NCBI GenBank assembly: GCA_902564345.1
Contig: CACFAY010000015.1
Location: 1 to 34,270, forward strand
DNA: 34,270 nt
From: an uncultured SAR324 cluster bacterium
GTDB lineage: Bacteria > SAR324 > NAC60-12
Reading direction: 5' to 3'
Position numbers and translations under genes: made by a program. The notes under the pieces were generated by a model. It searched no databases, was not told the origin of the DNA, and saw only the letters and a list, made by a program, of their open reading frames with translations. Below are positions 1-8,447 of the stretch, one piece after another. Within the stretch, counting starts at the first letter, position 1, and each line of letters begins with the position of its first letter.

Positions 1-1
1 A

Positions 2-697
2 AATGAAATTCCAGAGGAAAAGATAGTACAAGAACCTTCTTTGATGGAACTTTTAAATGAATCTTTCGAAAAAGATAATTCTGATGATACGACAAAAATT
101 ACTGCTCAACAGGAACCGCAGCTTCCTCCTACACCCACATTGCCAAGGGAGTTAAATGAGACAGGTTCACCTAAGCAAGAGAGTGATACAACATTATTTG
201 AGTCAGAATCTCCGCTGGCTATATCATCCGCTAGCAAGCTTGTTTCTTGCAACATGATTCCTCAGTTAATGAATGAAATTCATAAGCGTCTTCAGAAAAC
301 AAAGGACATAACTATAGCCGATAGTAGGCTAAGGGACAGTAATAATGACCGTCTAATGCCTGTTGTCCATTTTGACTTTGATCAGATAAAAATAAAACAA
401 GATTACAGAAAAATGCTTCGGCAGCAAAGTTCTTGTGTTATGAATGAACTAGAGGCTCGTGGTGATATGATTTTACAAATTGCAGGTCATGCAGATGAAA
501 GAGGAAGCGATGAATACAACATCGCTCTTGGTCATCGACGAGCAAATGCTATAGCTAATTCGATTATGGCCTACCTTACAAATCCGGAACTTACTCAAAT
601 AATTAGTTATGGTGAGGAATTTCCACTCGTCCCCCAATCCAACAAGAACGCTTGGGCCAGAAACAGAAGAGTAGAATTCAGTTTGCTGCTTAAGTGA
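2..697 (+). CDS. Pal/OmpA-like peptidoglycan-binding protein, 5' partial
   Basis: The C-terminal ~115 residues form an OmpA/Pal domain, which in this family binds meso-diaminopimelate of peptidoglycan and tethers the outer membrane to it. Visible marks are the HFDFD strand, the GHADERGSDEYNIALGHRR block and the closing ARNRRVEF. Ahead of it is a ~100-residue low-complexity, proline- and acid-rich stretch (PQLPPTPTLP). The track starts at a TTG, but the frame is open back to base 2, so the true start, and any signal peptide or lipobox, lies outside the window. tolQ begins 11 bp after the stop, so this is most likely the Pal partner of a Tol system, although pal normally follows tolB rather than preceding tolQ. 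The domain call is firm; whether it is a lipoprotein cannot be seen. Confidence 0.85.
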   Translation, partial: NEIPEEKIVQEPSLMELLNESFEKDNSDDTTKITAQQEPQLPPTPTLPRELNETGSPKQESDTTLFESESPLAISSASKLVSCNMIPQLMNEIHKRLQKTKDITIADSRLRDSNNDRLMPVVHFDFDQIKIKQDYRKMLRQQSSCVMNELEARGDMILQIAGHADERGSDEYNIALGHRRANAIANSIMAYLTNPELTQIISYGEEFPLVPQSNKNAWARNRRVEFSLLLK

Positions 698-708
698 TAG
701 ATATGTAA

Positions 709-1389
709 ATGGATTTTTTTTCACTCCCATTTACTACAGATTTTAGCAGCATAGCTTTCGGAGTTCTTGCTGTGCTTCTGTTTGCTTCAATTGTTGTCTG
801 GGTTACACTTTTCATGAAAATCATAAGCCTTTTAAGGACTAAGTACCTGCAGGCTCGTGCTCTTAGGCTGCTTGAAACTACTAACAGGGTAGATGAACTT
901 TGGCTACGTTTCAGTAAGATGCCTAAAAACCCCCTCCAAGAAATGTTTACCCTGACCCACAGCGAAGTAATAAAATTCCTTGAAGCTAATCCAGAATCTG
1001 ACTATGGTCACCGTAGGGAACTTATGGACAGGCTGGAACGGATGCTTGAAGGGAGAATTCTGCTAGCTGAAAAAGACATGAATGCTGGTCAAGCACTTCT
1101 GGCAACTATAGGAGTTACTTCGCCTTTTATAGGTTTATTTGGAACAGTTATTGGCGTAATAAATACATTCATGAGCATATCTGAGCTCAATTCTGTAGAA
1201 CTTTCTGTAATAAGTCCCGGCATAGCAGAAGCCCTAGTAGCTACAGCTGCAGGACTGTTTGCAGCAATTCCAGCTACTCTTGGATATAATCTGTTTCGCG
1301 CTACAATACGTGGAATGACTGAAATTATGGATTATTTCGCTCTACAACTGCTTCATTACCTTCAACAGCAACTCCTCCCCAAACAATGA
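709..1389 (+). CDS. tolQ: TolQ/ExbB/MotA-family proton channel protein
   Basis: Inner-membrane subunit of a Tol-Pal or ExbBD energy-transducing complex, which uses the proton gradient to drive envelope constriction or outer-membrane transport. The 226-residue length is typical. One membrane helix lies near residues 12-36, a cytoplasmic loop follows, and the conserved pore region is clear: GVTSPFIGLFGTVIGVINTF and then PGIAEALVATAAGLFAAIPA. The gene follows a Pal-like gene by 11 bp, and its stop overlaps the start of tolR in an ATGA, so the two are translationally coupled. TolQ is preferred over ExbB because of the Pal neighbour, but sequence alone does not separate the two cleanly. No tolA or tolB is in the window. 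Confidence 0.9.
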   Translation: MDFFSLPFTTDFSSIAFGVLAVLLFASIVVWVTLFMKIISLLRTKYLQARALRLLETTNRVDELWLRFSKMPKNPLQEMFTLTHSEVIKFLEANPESDYGHRRELMDRLERMLEGRILLAEKDMNAGQALLATIGVTSPFIGLFGTVIGVINTFMSISELNSVELSVISPGIAEALVATAAGLFAAIPATLGYNLFRATIRGMTEIMDYFALQLLHYLQQQLLPKQ

Positions 1390-1808
1390 GAAAATTCAGA
1401 CACGCGCGACGATTACGTGGAGAACTGATGTCAGATATAAACATTACTCCCTTTGTTGACGTGCTATTAGTACTGCTCGTATCTTTCCTAATTTCTGCAC
1501 CTTTAATGACACTCGCTCTCCCGATTCAACTTCCTCAAGGCAAACTAAAAGAACGTGCCCCAGATTATGAAAATTCAATTTTGGCAGTAGTCAATAAAAA
1601 TAATCAAATTTCAATTAATAATGAATTATATTCTCTAAAAAGCCTAGCTGCTTCTCTAAAAAGTAAAGTAACAGTATGGGAAAATAAACTACCTGTATAC
1701 CTACAAATGGATGAACAGGTGCCTTATAGTATTTTGATCGATGTAATGCTTCTTTTTAAAAATGCTGGATTTAGGCAGGTTGGACTTGTAATAAAGCAGG
1801 ACTTCTGA
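1386..1808 (+). CDS. tolR: TolR/ExbD-family biopolymer transport protein
   Basis: Partner of the preceding TolQ-like channel: a single-span inner-membrane protein with a periplasmic domain that, in this family, contacts peptidoglycan. It has 140 residues. A basic N-terminus is followed by MSDINITPFVDVLLVLLVSF, where Asp25 falls at the position of the protonatable membrane aspartate of TolR/ExbD. The periplasmic part ends in the usual GLVIKQD-type strand. The start ATG overlaps the tolQ stop by 4 bp; an internal ATG at the MSDINITP segment is possible but would lose the coupling. lpxB starts 43 bp downstream, so all of these may share a transcript. Confidence 0.9.
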   Translation: MRKFRHARRLRGELMSDINITPFVDVLLVLLVSFLISAPLMTLALPIQLPQGKLKERAPDYENSILAVVNKNNQISINNELYSLKSLAASLKSKVTVWENKLPVYLQMDEQVPYSILIDVMLLFKNAGFRQVGLVIKQDF

Positions 1809-1851
1809 AACTAAAAAACTCTTCGTTATTATACTAATATAGTAAAACCTG

Positions 1852-2979
1852 ATGAAATTGATGATGATTGCCGGTGAAGCCTCTGGAGATATTCACGGGG
1901 AAGGATTGATTCGTAGTTTGCGTCAAAATCATAATGATGCCGATTTGTTCGGCATTGGTGGCAAAAAGATGCTTGGTGAAGGTTTTCGTCCTTATTTTAT
2001 GCTTGACACATTACAAGCACACGGATTTGTCGAGTTAGCATGGCATCTCCCAAGACTATACAAAACTCTCTGGAGAATGCGTGATGCTCTGATAGAGGAA
2101 AGCCCCGATGCACTTATTTTAATCGACTATCCCGGATTCAATCTTAAACTTGCTTCATATGCAAGAGAAAAGGGCATACCCGTAATATTTTTTAACAGTC
2201 CTCAAATTTGGGCGTGGAGAAAGGGGAGACTGAATACAATCAAACGTGTTGTTGACAAAATGATTGTGCTGTTTTCTTTTGAAGAAAAAATTTATCAAGA
2301 GGCTGGTGTTGATGTTAGCTGGGTTGGCCACCCACTGCTTGATGAAATCGATCTGGAGAAAGATTCCTCCAAATTCCGTGAAAATTTAGGATTACGAAAT
2401 GATATACCGCTTTTGGTAATTGCTCCCGGGAGTCGTCCAAGTGAAATGGAGAAACACCTGCCAACAATGTTGGAAGCACTACCAGAAATTGAAAAAAAAA
2501 TTGGCGAATTTCAGTGTATTATTCCTGTAGCAGAGTCTTTAGATTTTGACGAAGTCCAGAGGAAAGTCCTAACTTCATCTGTCAACTTGAAGGTAGTTCC
2601 CGAACAGTTCAGCGAATCAGTAAAGGCCTGTGACGCCGCTATAATTTCTTCTGGAACTGCCTCATTACAAACAGGACTTGCACTTAAACCCTTTGTCATT
2701 GTTTACAGGGTTTCACCACTTACATACATGATTGCTCAGACCCTTGCTCAGACAAAATATATAGGCATGGTAAATATTCTGGCAGATAAAGAAATTGTTC
2801 CTGAATTGATTCAAAATAAATTCAATGTAAGTAGTATTACTGATCACGCTGTTCGTCTCTTGCAGGATCATGATTATCGTGGAACAATGATTGGAGAACT
2901 AAAAAAGATTGGTGGAAAGCTTGGTGAACCTGGAGCATACAAGAGAGCTGCATTGTGTATTGAAGATTTCATAAATTAA
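1852..2979 (+). CDS. lpxB: Lipid-A-disaccharide synthase
   Basis: Glycosyltransferase (GT19) that joins UDP-diacylglucosamine and lipid X to give the tetra-acyl disaccharide 1-phosphate of lipid A, at the inner face of the cytoplasmic membrane. The 375-residue length is normal. Family motifs seen: AGEASGD at the N-terminus, NSPQIWAWRKGR, SWVGHPLLDE, the nucleotide-binding IAPGSRPSE and SSGTASLQTGLALKPFVIVY. Its presence is the strongest sign that the host makes lipopolysaccharide. The upstream gap holds a short inverted repeat (TACTA-ATA-TAGTA, 1832-1844) that overlaps a TATACT -10-like hexamer, so a separate promoter is possible. Confidence 0.96.
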   Translation: MKLMMIAGEASGDIHGEGLIRSLRQNHNDADLFGIGGKKMLGEGFRPYFMLDTLQAHGFVELAWHLPRLYKTLWRMRDALIEESPDALILIDYPGFNLKLASYAREKGIPVIFFNSPQIWAWRKGRLNTIKRVVDKMIVLFSFEEKIYQEAGVDVSWVGHPLLDEIDLEKDSSKFRENLGLRNDIPLLVIAPGSRPSEMEKHLPTMLEALPEIEKKIGEFQCIIPVAESLDFDEVQRKVLTSSVNLKVVPEQFSESVKACDAAIISSGTASLQTGLALKPFVIVYRVSPLTYMIAQTLAQTKYIGMVNILADKEIVPELIQNKFNVSSITDHAVRLLQDHDYRGTMIGELKKIGGKLGEPGAYKRAALCIEDFIN

Positions 2980-3065
2980 TGAAGATTTATTTGTGTTAAT
3001 CTTAATATTAAAAAATTCAGTAAAATCACTACTAAATAAAGATACAAAAAAGAGGTTATAAATAA

Positions 3066-4565
3066 ATGGGAACTTCAAAAATATCATTTGAAACTGAAAA
3101 TATTGCTCGCAAACTTACGAAAGCTTTATCAGGAGATGAAGCTGTAAAACAATTGTTTGAGTCAGAAATGGGAATCGACCATACTGTGGTTCACAAGTTA
3201 TTAAGCGAAGCATTAAGGAACGGTGGGGATTTTGCTGACCTACACTTTGAGTACAGCACACGAAATTCTGTAGTAATGGAAGACGGAATAATCAAAAATT
3301 CTGCTGTTGCTGTAGTTTCTGGAGTGGGCATCAGAGTAGTAAAGAATGACCAGACAGGTTATGCATACAGTGAGGATTTTGACTTGAAGCCCATGATGCG
3401 AGCAGCAAGAACTGCGGCATCTATTGCTGCGAGTGGAGATGTTTCACTTGACAAGGCTTTCCGATTTAATGAGTTAGTTCCAAAAAATTATTATCCTGTA
3501 CTTGAAACAGTTACAGATATGAAGCTTGCACAAAAAATTAAAATTATACAGCGCACAGAGGCTATCGCAAAAAATTACGACCAAAGGGTTAATAGAGTTA
3601 CTGTCGCTATGATGGATGCAATCAATCTGACTCAGGTTGTAACTTCAGAAGGACAAATTATGCGTGATACAAGACCAATGTTCCGCATGAATGTACACTG
3701 TATATCTCAAGAAGGCAAAAATGTACAGAATGGCACTTCTGGAATCGGAGGGCGTGTGGGTCTAGATTACCTGAAACAAGCTGATTACTCTTTAATTTTA
3801 GGCGAACAGGCAGCTTCTGAAGCAATTCTTCTTTTACGGGCAAAACAGGCTCCCTCAGGATTGATGCCAGTTATTTTGGGCCCCGCACAATCTGGAATTC
3901 TCCTTCATGAAGCAGTAGGACACCCTTTGGAAGCTGACTTTAACCGTAAAGGAACATCTGCTTACAGCGGTCGTATAGGAGAAAAAGTTGCTTCAGATTT
4001 ATGTACAATCTATGATGCCGGAACCATTCCACATGAAAGAGGTGCAATTAATTTTGATGATGAGGGCATCCCTTCCTCAGAAAACCTGTTAATAGAAAAC
4101 GGTGTTTTACGAAGCTACATGCACGATCGTATCAGTGCAAGACACTTCCGCACTAATCCAACAGGAAATGGACGCCGAGAATCCTATGCTCATTACCCTT
4201 TACCTAGGATGACTTCAACGTATCTTGCAAAAGGTAATTCTGATCCAGAGGAAATAATAGGATCAATAAAAAAAGGGGTTTTCTGTCAGGAATTTAGTGG
4301 CGGTCAAGTAGATATTTCAAATGGAGATTTTGTTTTTGTCCCTACAGTTGCTTGGCTTGTGGAGAACGGTGAAAAAACCACTCCAATAAAAAATTTCACT
4401 CTAATCGGGAATGGTCCGGATGCAATGTCGAAAGTCAGCATGGTTGGAAATGATTTTGCCATGAGTGAAGGCATTTGGACATGTGGAAAAGAAGGACAGA
4501 ATGTTCCTGTTGGGGTTGGACTGCCAACGGTACTAGTTTCAGAAATGACAGTTGGAGGTATGTAA
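3066..4565 (+). CDS. tldD: TldD-type metalloprotease
   Basis: Catalytic half of the TldD/TldE (PmbA) zinc protease, known for trimming unfolded peptides such as microcin B17 precursor and antitoxin CcdA. The 499 residues include a slightly long N-terminus. The zinc motif HEAVGH is at residues 281-286, inside the family block LLHEAVGHPLEADFNRKGTS. The C-terminal block EFSGGQVDISNGDF and the closing CGKEGQNVPVGVGLPT are also characteristic. An AGAGG ribosome-binding site sits about 7 bases before the ATG. The usual partner tldE/pmbA is not in the window, so it must lie elsewhere or be absent. The stop faces the convergent coiled-coil gene across 46 bp. Confidence 0.95.
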   Translation: MGTSKISFETENIARKLTKALSGDEAVKQLFESEMGIDHTVVHKLLSEALRNGGDFADLHFEYSTRNSVVMEDGIIKNSAVAVVSGVGIRVVKNDQTGYAYSEDFDLKPMMRAARTAASIAASGDVSLDKAFRFNELVPKNYYPVLETVTDMKLAQKIKIIQRTEAIAKNYDQRVNRVTVAMMDAINLTQVVTSEGQIMRDTRPMFRMNVHCISQEGKNVQNGTSGIGGRVGLDYLKQADYSLILGEQAASEAILLLRAKQAPSGLMPVILGPAQSGILLHEAVGHPLEADFNRKGTSAYSGRIGEKVASDLCTIYDAGTIPHERGAINFDDEGIPSSENLLIENGVLRSYMHDRISARHFRTNPTGNGRRESYAHYPLPRMTSTYLAKGNSDPEEIIGSIKKGVFCQEFSGGQVDISNGDFVFVPTVAWLVENGEKTTPIKNFTLIGNGPDAMSKVSMVGNDFAMSEGIWTCGKEGQNVPVGVGLPTVLVSEMTVGGM

Positions 4566-4611
4566 ATCGTTAAAATTCCAGTCCGTATTTGTTTTATAGT
4601 ATTTAATTTTA

Positions 4612-6174
4612 TTACTTTTCATCGTAGTAGTTTGCTATTTCACAGCTCAAAACAGCAAGTTCCATTCGATCAAGAATATGCTCATCCAGCAGAGGCTGAT
4701 AATTAATTTTGTTGTTTGAACGAGTACCTGCGATACTTGCAGAAAGCTTGTGTTTTTCCACAAACTGATCTAATTGTTCTGCTAGCCGAAATGATTCTGA
4801 AGAAATTTTCTTTGATTGGTTGGAGGCTTTTATCCAATCTTTTGAAAAATTTGCCATTTCATAAAGTTTGTTAAAGCTGAAGCGTTTTTCAGTCTCAACA
4901 TTCTTTCCAAATAAATTACCCAGTCCCATCGATCCTGCTTTGTCTCCCATCCGATGTAAAAAAGACTGTTTGCTTTTAAAAATCTCAAACAAATCAAATG
5001 TGATTATTTTTTCCTCTCCAGCTGCTTTTACTGGGCGTTTCAGCTCTTTTATCCTTATCTCACGTCTCTTGATATCTTTCAATAATCTTCTTCTGGAATT
5101 GTTCAGATTTTGATATTCATCTTCATCTTCCAAATGTGATTTTTCAATTTTATTTATTTCACGCATTAATTCATTTAATTTATTTTTGACGTCCTCCAAG
5201 GATTTTTCTTCGTTAGCAATTTTTGATTTATTATAATCATGCTGCTTAACCTGTCTTTCTTCCTTTTTGCTTATGAGTGTTTTTTTACGTAAGGCAACTC
5301 TTACTGGGAATGAATCTTCAGTGAATTTCCATGAATTAAAAAATACAATATCCACCTTCTCAAAGTCAGGTGAATTGAAAATCAAATCGCCAACGCTAGC
5401 ATCTTTAAATTCATCTGATTTCTCTTCCCGAAAAGATTTTAATTTTTTTGCAATCTCACTTGTAGACATATAGGAAAGAAACTTCCGGCTAAAATCTATT
5501 TTAACAAGACCGTCAATAGTTCTTTTTTCCAGGTCGTCAATTATCATAATATAAATTAGACCTTTCATAAGTTTGTCTAATACCGCTACACCTGTTATTT
5601 TCTCAATTGCTTCGGTAAGAATATATCCTATTCCCTGATAGTAAGGAATTTCAACATCAATAATTTTTTTATCTAAACTAACCATCAGTTTCTCATAGTT
5701 TAAAATCATCTCCTTTTTTTTTCGCAAAATAGCATCAGTTATTGCTAGCTTTACAAAAGCAGGATTTTTTTCACGTTCCAGACATATTTGCTGAATTTTT
5801 TTGAACCGTTCAACGATTTTTTTTAGTTTTTCTGAGCTATTTGCATTAATTTTTTCTGCCTGCAAAACAGGTTTACCAAGTACTCGAAAAATTAACTTTG
5901 CAGTATTCATATCCGGAGTTTTTCCCATAGGAATATCTCCAGGAAATTTTAATATCCAGTGAAATTTTTTCTGCTTTTCTTCAGGATAATTTATTTCATC
6001 AATTGCAGCTATAACATCCAATTCATGCAAACGGTCCACCAAGGGTTTCATATAGGTTTTGCGCAAATCCTTACTTAGAAGCATTAATATAAGCTTGCTA
6101 TTCTTGCTTCCTAAGTTTGAATGGACATTAGGACTATGGGATTGATCTTGAAAATTTAAATCACTCATCATCAT
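4612..6174 (-). CDS. Unrecognised coiled-coil protein
   Basis: I do not recognise a family in these 520 residues. No signal peptide or membrane helix is seen, so it is probably cytoplasmic. Residues 1-100 look like a mixed alpha/beta region (KLILMLLSKDLRK, FHWILKFPGDIP). Residues ~110-170 are helical and Lys/Glu-rich. A segment near 175-230 has hydrophobic helices (GLIYIMIIDDLEK). About 302-380 is a strongly charged heptad-like stretch compatible with a coiled coil. The C-terminal ~130 residues are helical. The start is one of three consecutive in-frame ATGs (6174, 6171, 6168), all overlapping the stop of the upstream DUF2225-like gene, so the two are translationally coupled and probably work together. 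Confidence 0.75.
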   Translation of the reverse strand: MMMSDLNFQDQSHSPNVHSNLGSKNSKLILMLLSKDLRKTYMKPLVDRLHELDVIAAIDEINYPEEKQKKFHWILKFPGDIPMGKTPDMNTAKLIFRVLGKPVLQAEKINANSSEKLKKIVERFKKIQQICLEREKNPAFVKLAITDAILRKKKEMILNYEKLMVSLDKKIIDVEIPYYQGIGYILTEAIEKITGVAVLDKLMKGLIYIMIIDDLEKRTIDGLVKIDFSRKFLSYMSTSEIAKKLKSFREEKSDEFKDASVGDLIFNSPDFEKVDIVFFNSWKFTEDSFPVRVALRKKTLISKKEERQVKQHDYNKSKIANEEKSLEDVKNKLNELMREINKIEKSHLEDEDEYQNLNNSRRRLLKDIKRREIRIKELKRPVKAAGEEKIITFDLFEIFKSKQSFLHRMGDKAGSMGLGNLFGKNVETEKRFSFNKLYEMANFSKDWIKASNQSKKISSESFRLAEQLDQFVEKHKLSASIAGTRSNNKINYQPLLDEHILDRMELAVLSCEIANYYDEK

Positions 6175-7720
6175 CTAAATGAAAATGTTTCAGCTTCTCC
6201 TTTGTAAGAATTTCTCTGTCGTCAAATGTTGCTTTCATTTTTGCTGAACTTACTTTTAGTTCCTTATACTCTTCCGTACCTTCTGCAAGTTTTCCTTCTG
6301 TGTCATAATTGTCCATGAATTTCATGAATTTTGCAGCGGATTGCAAATCATTAAAGTAGATTTTTATCTGAAACAACAAAACACATGCATGAAGAATAAC
6401 AGCTCCTTCTAAGCTTTCAAATATAGACTCTAAAACTTCAACAATTTTTTTCAAATTAGCCTCTGCAGCCTCTCTGTCTTCGTTTTCCATAAGAAGTTCA
6501 GACTGGACCATAAGCATTGAAACTTTCCTACGAAGATGCTCACGTTTCTTTCGAACATCCGTTTCTATGTTTGCCATATGTTCAAAGGTAGCGGCAGCCA
6601 AATCATAAGAAAGAATTCCTTGGTCTGCATCTCGTTCTTCCCCAAAATATTTCTCACCATATTCCTGAGTTTTTTTGAGTAATGGGGCAATTTTATCTGA
6701 CCATTCTTCTGAAAATTTTACACTATCAAAATGAGGATTATCTGTTTCTAATCTTTTAAAATCATCCTTATGATTGCTTGAGAATCCACATTTAGGACAT
6801 GAAGCTACATCGATCAAACTATAATTGCAGAAATCCAATTCACCTGCAGAACCTACATAAGATGGAATTCCGAATATATTTGTTTTTGTTTTCATGCTTT
6901 TTGACTGCAACACATAAAAAGGCACTTCAGGGTTGTCACAGATATAGCAGTGTAAATTACTTCCATGCAAAGAGTTCTTTTTTGTCTCAATAATTCCACC
7001 TTTTGAAATCACGGCAAAGTTTTCAGGATGAATTATTTGCAAAACTCCATGCTCATATGCAATTTTCTGCTCAAAATTTACTCGAATCATGTAGGAGCCA
7101 TCATCATATTTTAGCTGGTGCTGCTTAAACATCTTACAAGCAATTACATTCCAGTATTCTTCATCACTTTCAGCGGTTTGTTGAAAATGATGTATTTTGC
7201 TAACTCGTAACATTACTTTTACCTTAGGCATCAAGGGTTTACTTAGGCGAAATGTAAAACCGCTTTCATCTACATTCGTCAGAGTTACTTTTACCCTTAA
7301 TTTACCAGTCTCAATCATTCCCATAGGCAGATCTCTTTCAAGGAGTGACCGTGCACTTTTCCAAAATTTAGAAAGTATCTCATTACTGAACCCAAGAAAT
7401 TTTCCAACTAAGAGAAAAAACTCAATTTCTTTTGATGATAGATCAGAATCAGCAACCATTAGCTGAGCAAGATACTTAAGCATTAGAAAAGCTTGCTTGG
7501 AATCTATTTCAAGAGGACTTAAATTTGGGAGGGTACCATTTTTTACAATGGCCATTATATGACTTATCTCATCTTTGTTATCAAGAAAATTGATTGCTTC
7601 TTTCAAAAATTCAAGTTCTGTCTGGTCTGCACGTCCATCTGCTACAATCATTCCAGCTATTGAACTGGCAAACCAGTTTTTTTCTGCAGATGACATATGC
7701 TCGACATCAGGTAGCTGCAT
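6161..7720 (-). CDS. TerB-like / DUF2225-like zinc-ribbon protein
   Basis: Function unknown, but several modules can be seen in the 519 residues. Residues 1-130 are helical with two acidic repeats, VADGRADQTELEFL (26-39) and VADSDLSSKEIEFF (89-102), resembling the TerB/tellurite-resistance fold. Residues ~140-220 are beta-rich with a PilZ-like feel (weak). Four cysteines in two CxxC pairs (C258/C261 and C308/C311, the latter in DVASCPKCGFSS) match the layout of the DUF2225 zinc-ribbon family, and the helical, TPR-like tail after residue 320 fits that family too. There is no signal peptide. The gene follows the exported-protein gene by 42 bp and overlaps the coiled-coil gene. The DUF2225 assignment is by motif memory, not by search. 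Confidence 0.75.
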   Translation of the reverse strand: MQLPDVEHMSSAEKNWFASSIAGMIVADGRADQTELEFLKEAINFLDNKDEISHIMAIVKNGTLPNLSPLEIDSKQAFLMLKYLAQLMVADSDLSSKEIEFFLLVGKFLGFSNEILSKFWKSARSLLERDLPMGMIETGKLRVKVTLTNVDESGFTFRLSKPLMPKVKVMLRVSKIHHFQQTAESDEEYWNVIACKMFKQHQLKYDDGSYMIRVNFEQKIAYEHGVLQIIHPENFAVISKGGIIETKKNSLHGSNLHCYICDNPEVPFYVLQSKSMKTKTNIFGIPSYVGSAGELDFCNYSLIDVASCPKCGFSSNHKDDFKRLETDNPHFDSVKFSEEWSDKIAPLLKKTQEYGEKYFGEERDADQGILSYDLAAATFEHMANIETDVRKKREHLRRKVSMLMVQSELLMENEDREAAEANLKKIVEVLESIFESLEGAVILHACVLLFQIKIYFNDLQSAAKFMKFMDNYDTEGKLAEGTEEYKELKVSSAKMKATFDDREILTKEKLKHFHLDDDE

Positions 7721-7762
7721 TTTAATTATCCCCTTTAAAGTTTTTTCTTCTAAACAAGCAGG

Positions 7763-8422
7763 CTAGATCCCGTAGCTTACTCCAATAAGGTAACTTGAAG
7801 AACCCAGACGCTGATCATCAGTACCATTACCGCTGGAACCGTCAATTGTCAGAAAGCCTCCTTCAGTCCAAGTTCCTGGAAAAATTTCTATTCCAATCCT
7901 GAACTCTGAGACTAAAGATCTCCCATATTTTCGTTGATTATTAAGTACAAATTCTGTGTTAGATAAACCAATTCCTGCGCTTATTTTCATATCAACTTTT
8001 AAAGAATGCTGAACCTTAGCAAGAAAACCAAGGTGTCTAGAATTAGATTCAGGCTGGCTTCCAGTGTTGTCAAAAATGCTGAATGTTTGTTCTGAATGCA
8101 TGACCTTAAATCCTAGAAGATCACTATTCCACCACTCTCCCCAAAACACATAATTTCCCAGTTTCATCCTAGTCCTATTGGCGCTGTAATGAGGATTTGC
8201 TAGTACTATGAGGTCTAAACCTAACAGCCAAGTTGGTAATTTCCTACCTACACCACCAAATACTGTTGGAGTTAATATTTCATTTTCTTGAGTCATCGGT
8301 TCAGAAACAGAATCTAAGGAATTAAAGTTTTGCTGAGCAAATGCACCAATAACACTTTCAAGCATCATACACATTGCAGCAAAAACTATTCGGAAAGTTT
8401 TTGCTTTGAAATAATTAAACAT
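7763..8422 (-). CDS. Exported beta-rich protein, possible outer-membrane protein
   Basis: I do not recognise a specific family. The 219-residue product begins with a basic stretch and a hydrophobic core ending in an AFA|QQ type signal-peptidase I site (after residue ~29). The mature part has alternating hydrophobic residues with Gly/Asn-rich turns (NYVFWGEWWNSDLLGFKVM, ISAGIGLSNTEFVLNN, SSSYLIGVSYGI), compatible with a small outer-membrane beta-barrel or periplasmic beta protein. The C-terminal residue is Ile rather than the classical Phe/Trp, so barrel insertion by BamA is uncertain. It lies 25 bp after the enoyl-CoA hydratase-like gene and 42 bp before the TerB/DUF2225-like gene, apparently in one operon. 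Confidence 0.7.
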   Translation of the reverse strand: MFNYFKAKTFRIVFAAMCMMLESVIGAFAQQNFNSLDSVSEPMTQENEILTPTVFGGVGRKLPTWLLGLDLIVLANPHYSANRTRMKLGNYVFWGEWWNSDLLGFKVMHSEQTFSIFDNTGSQPESNSRHLGFLAKVQHSLKVDMKISAGIGLSNTEFVLNNQRKYGRSLVSEFRIGIEIFPGTWTEGGFLTIDGSSGNGTDDQRLGSSSYLIGVSYGI

Positions 8423-8447
8423 TTCTAATTTATGTTTTGTTTAATTA

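Noticed and set aside
3658-3843. Small minus-strand ORF inside tldD
   Set aside because: A shadow of a strongly conserved gene, with no homology-like features; the same applies to the other short ORFs nested in real genes.
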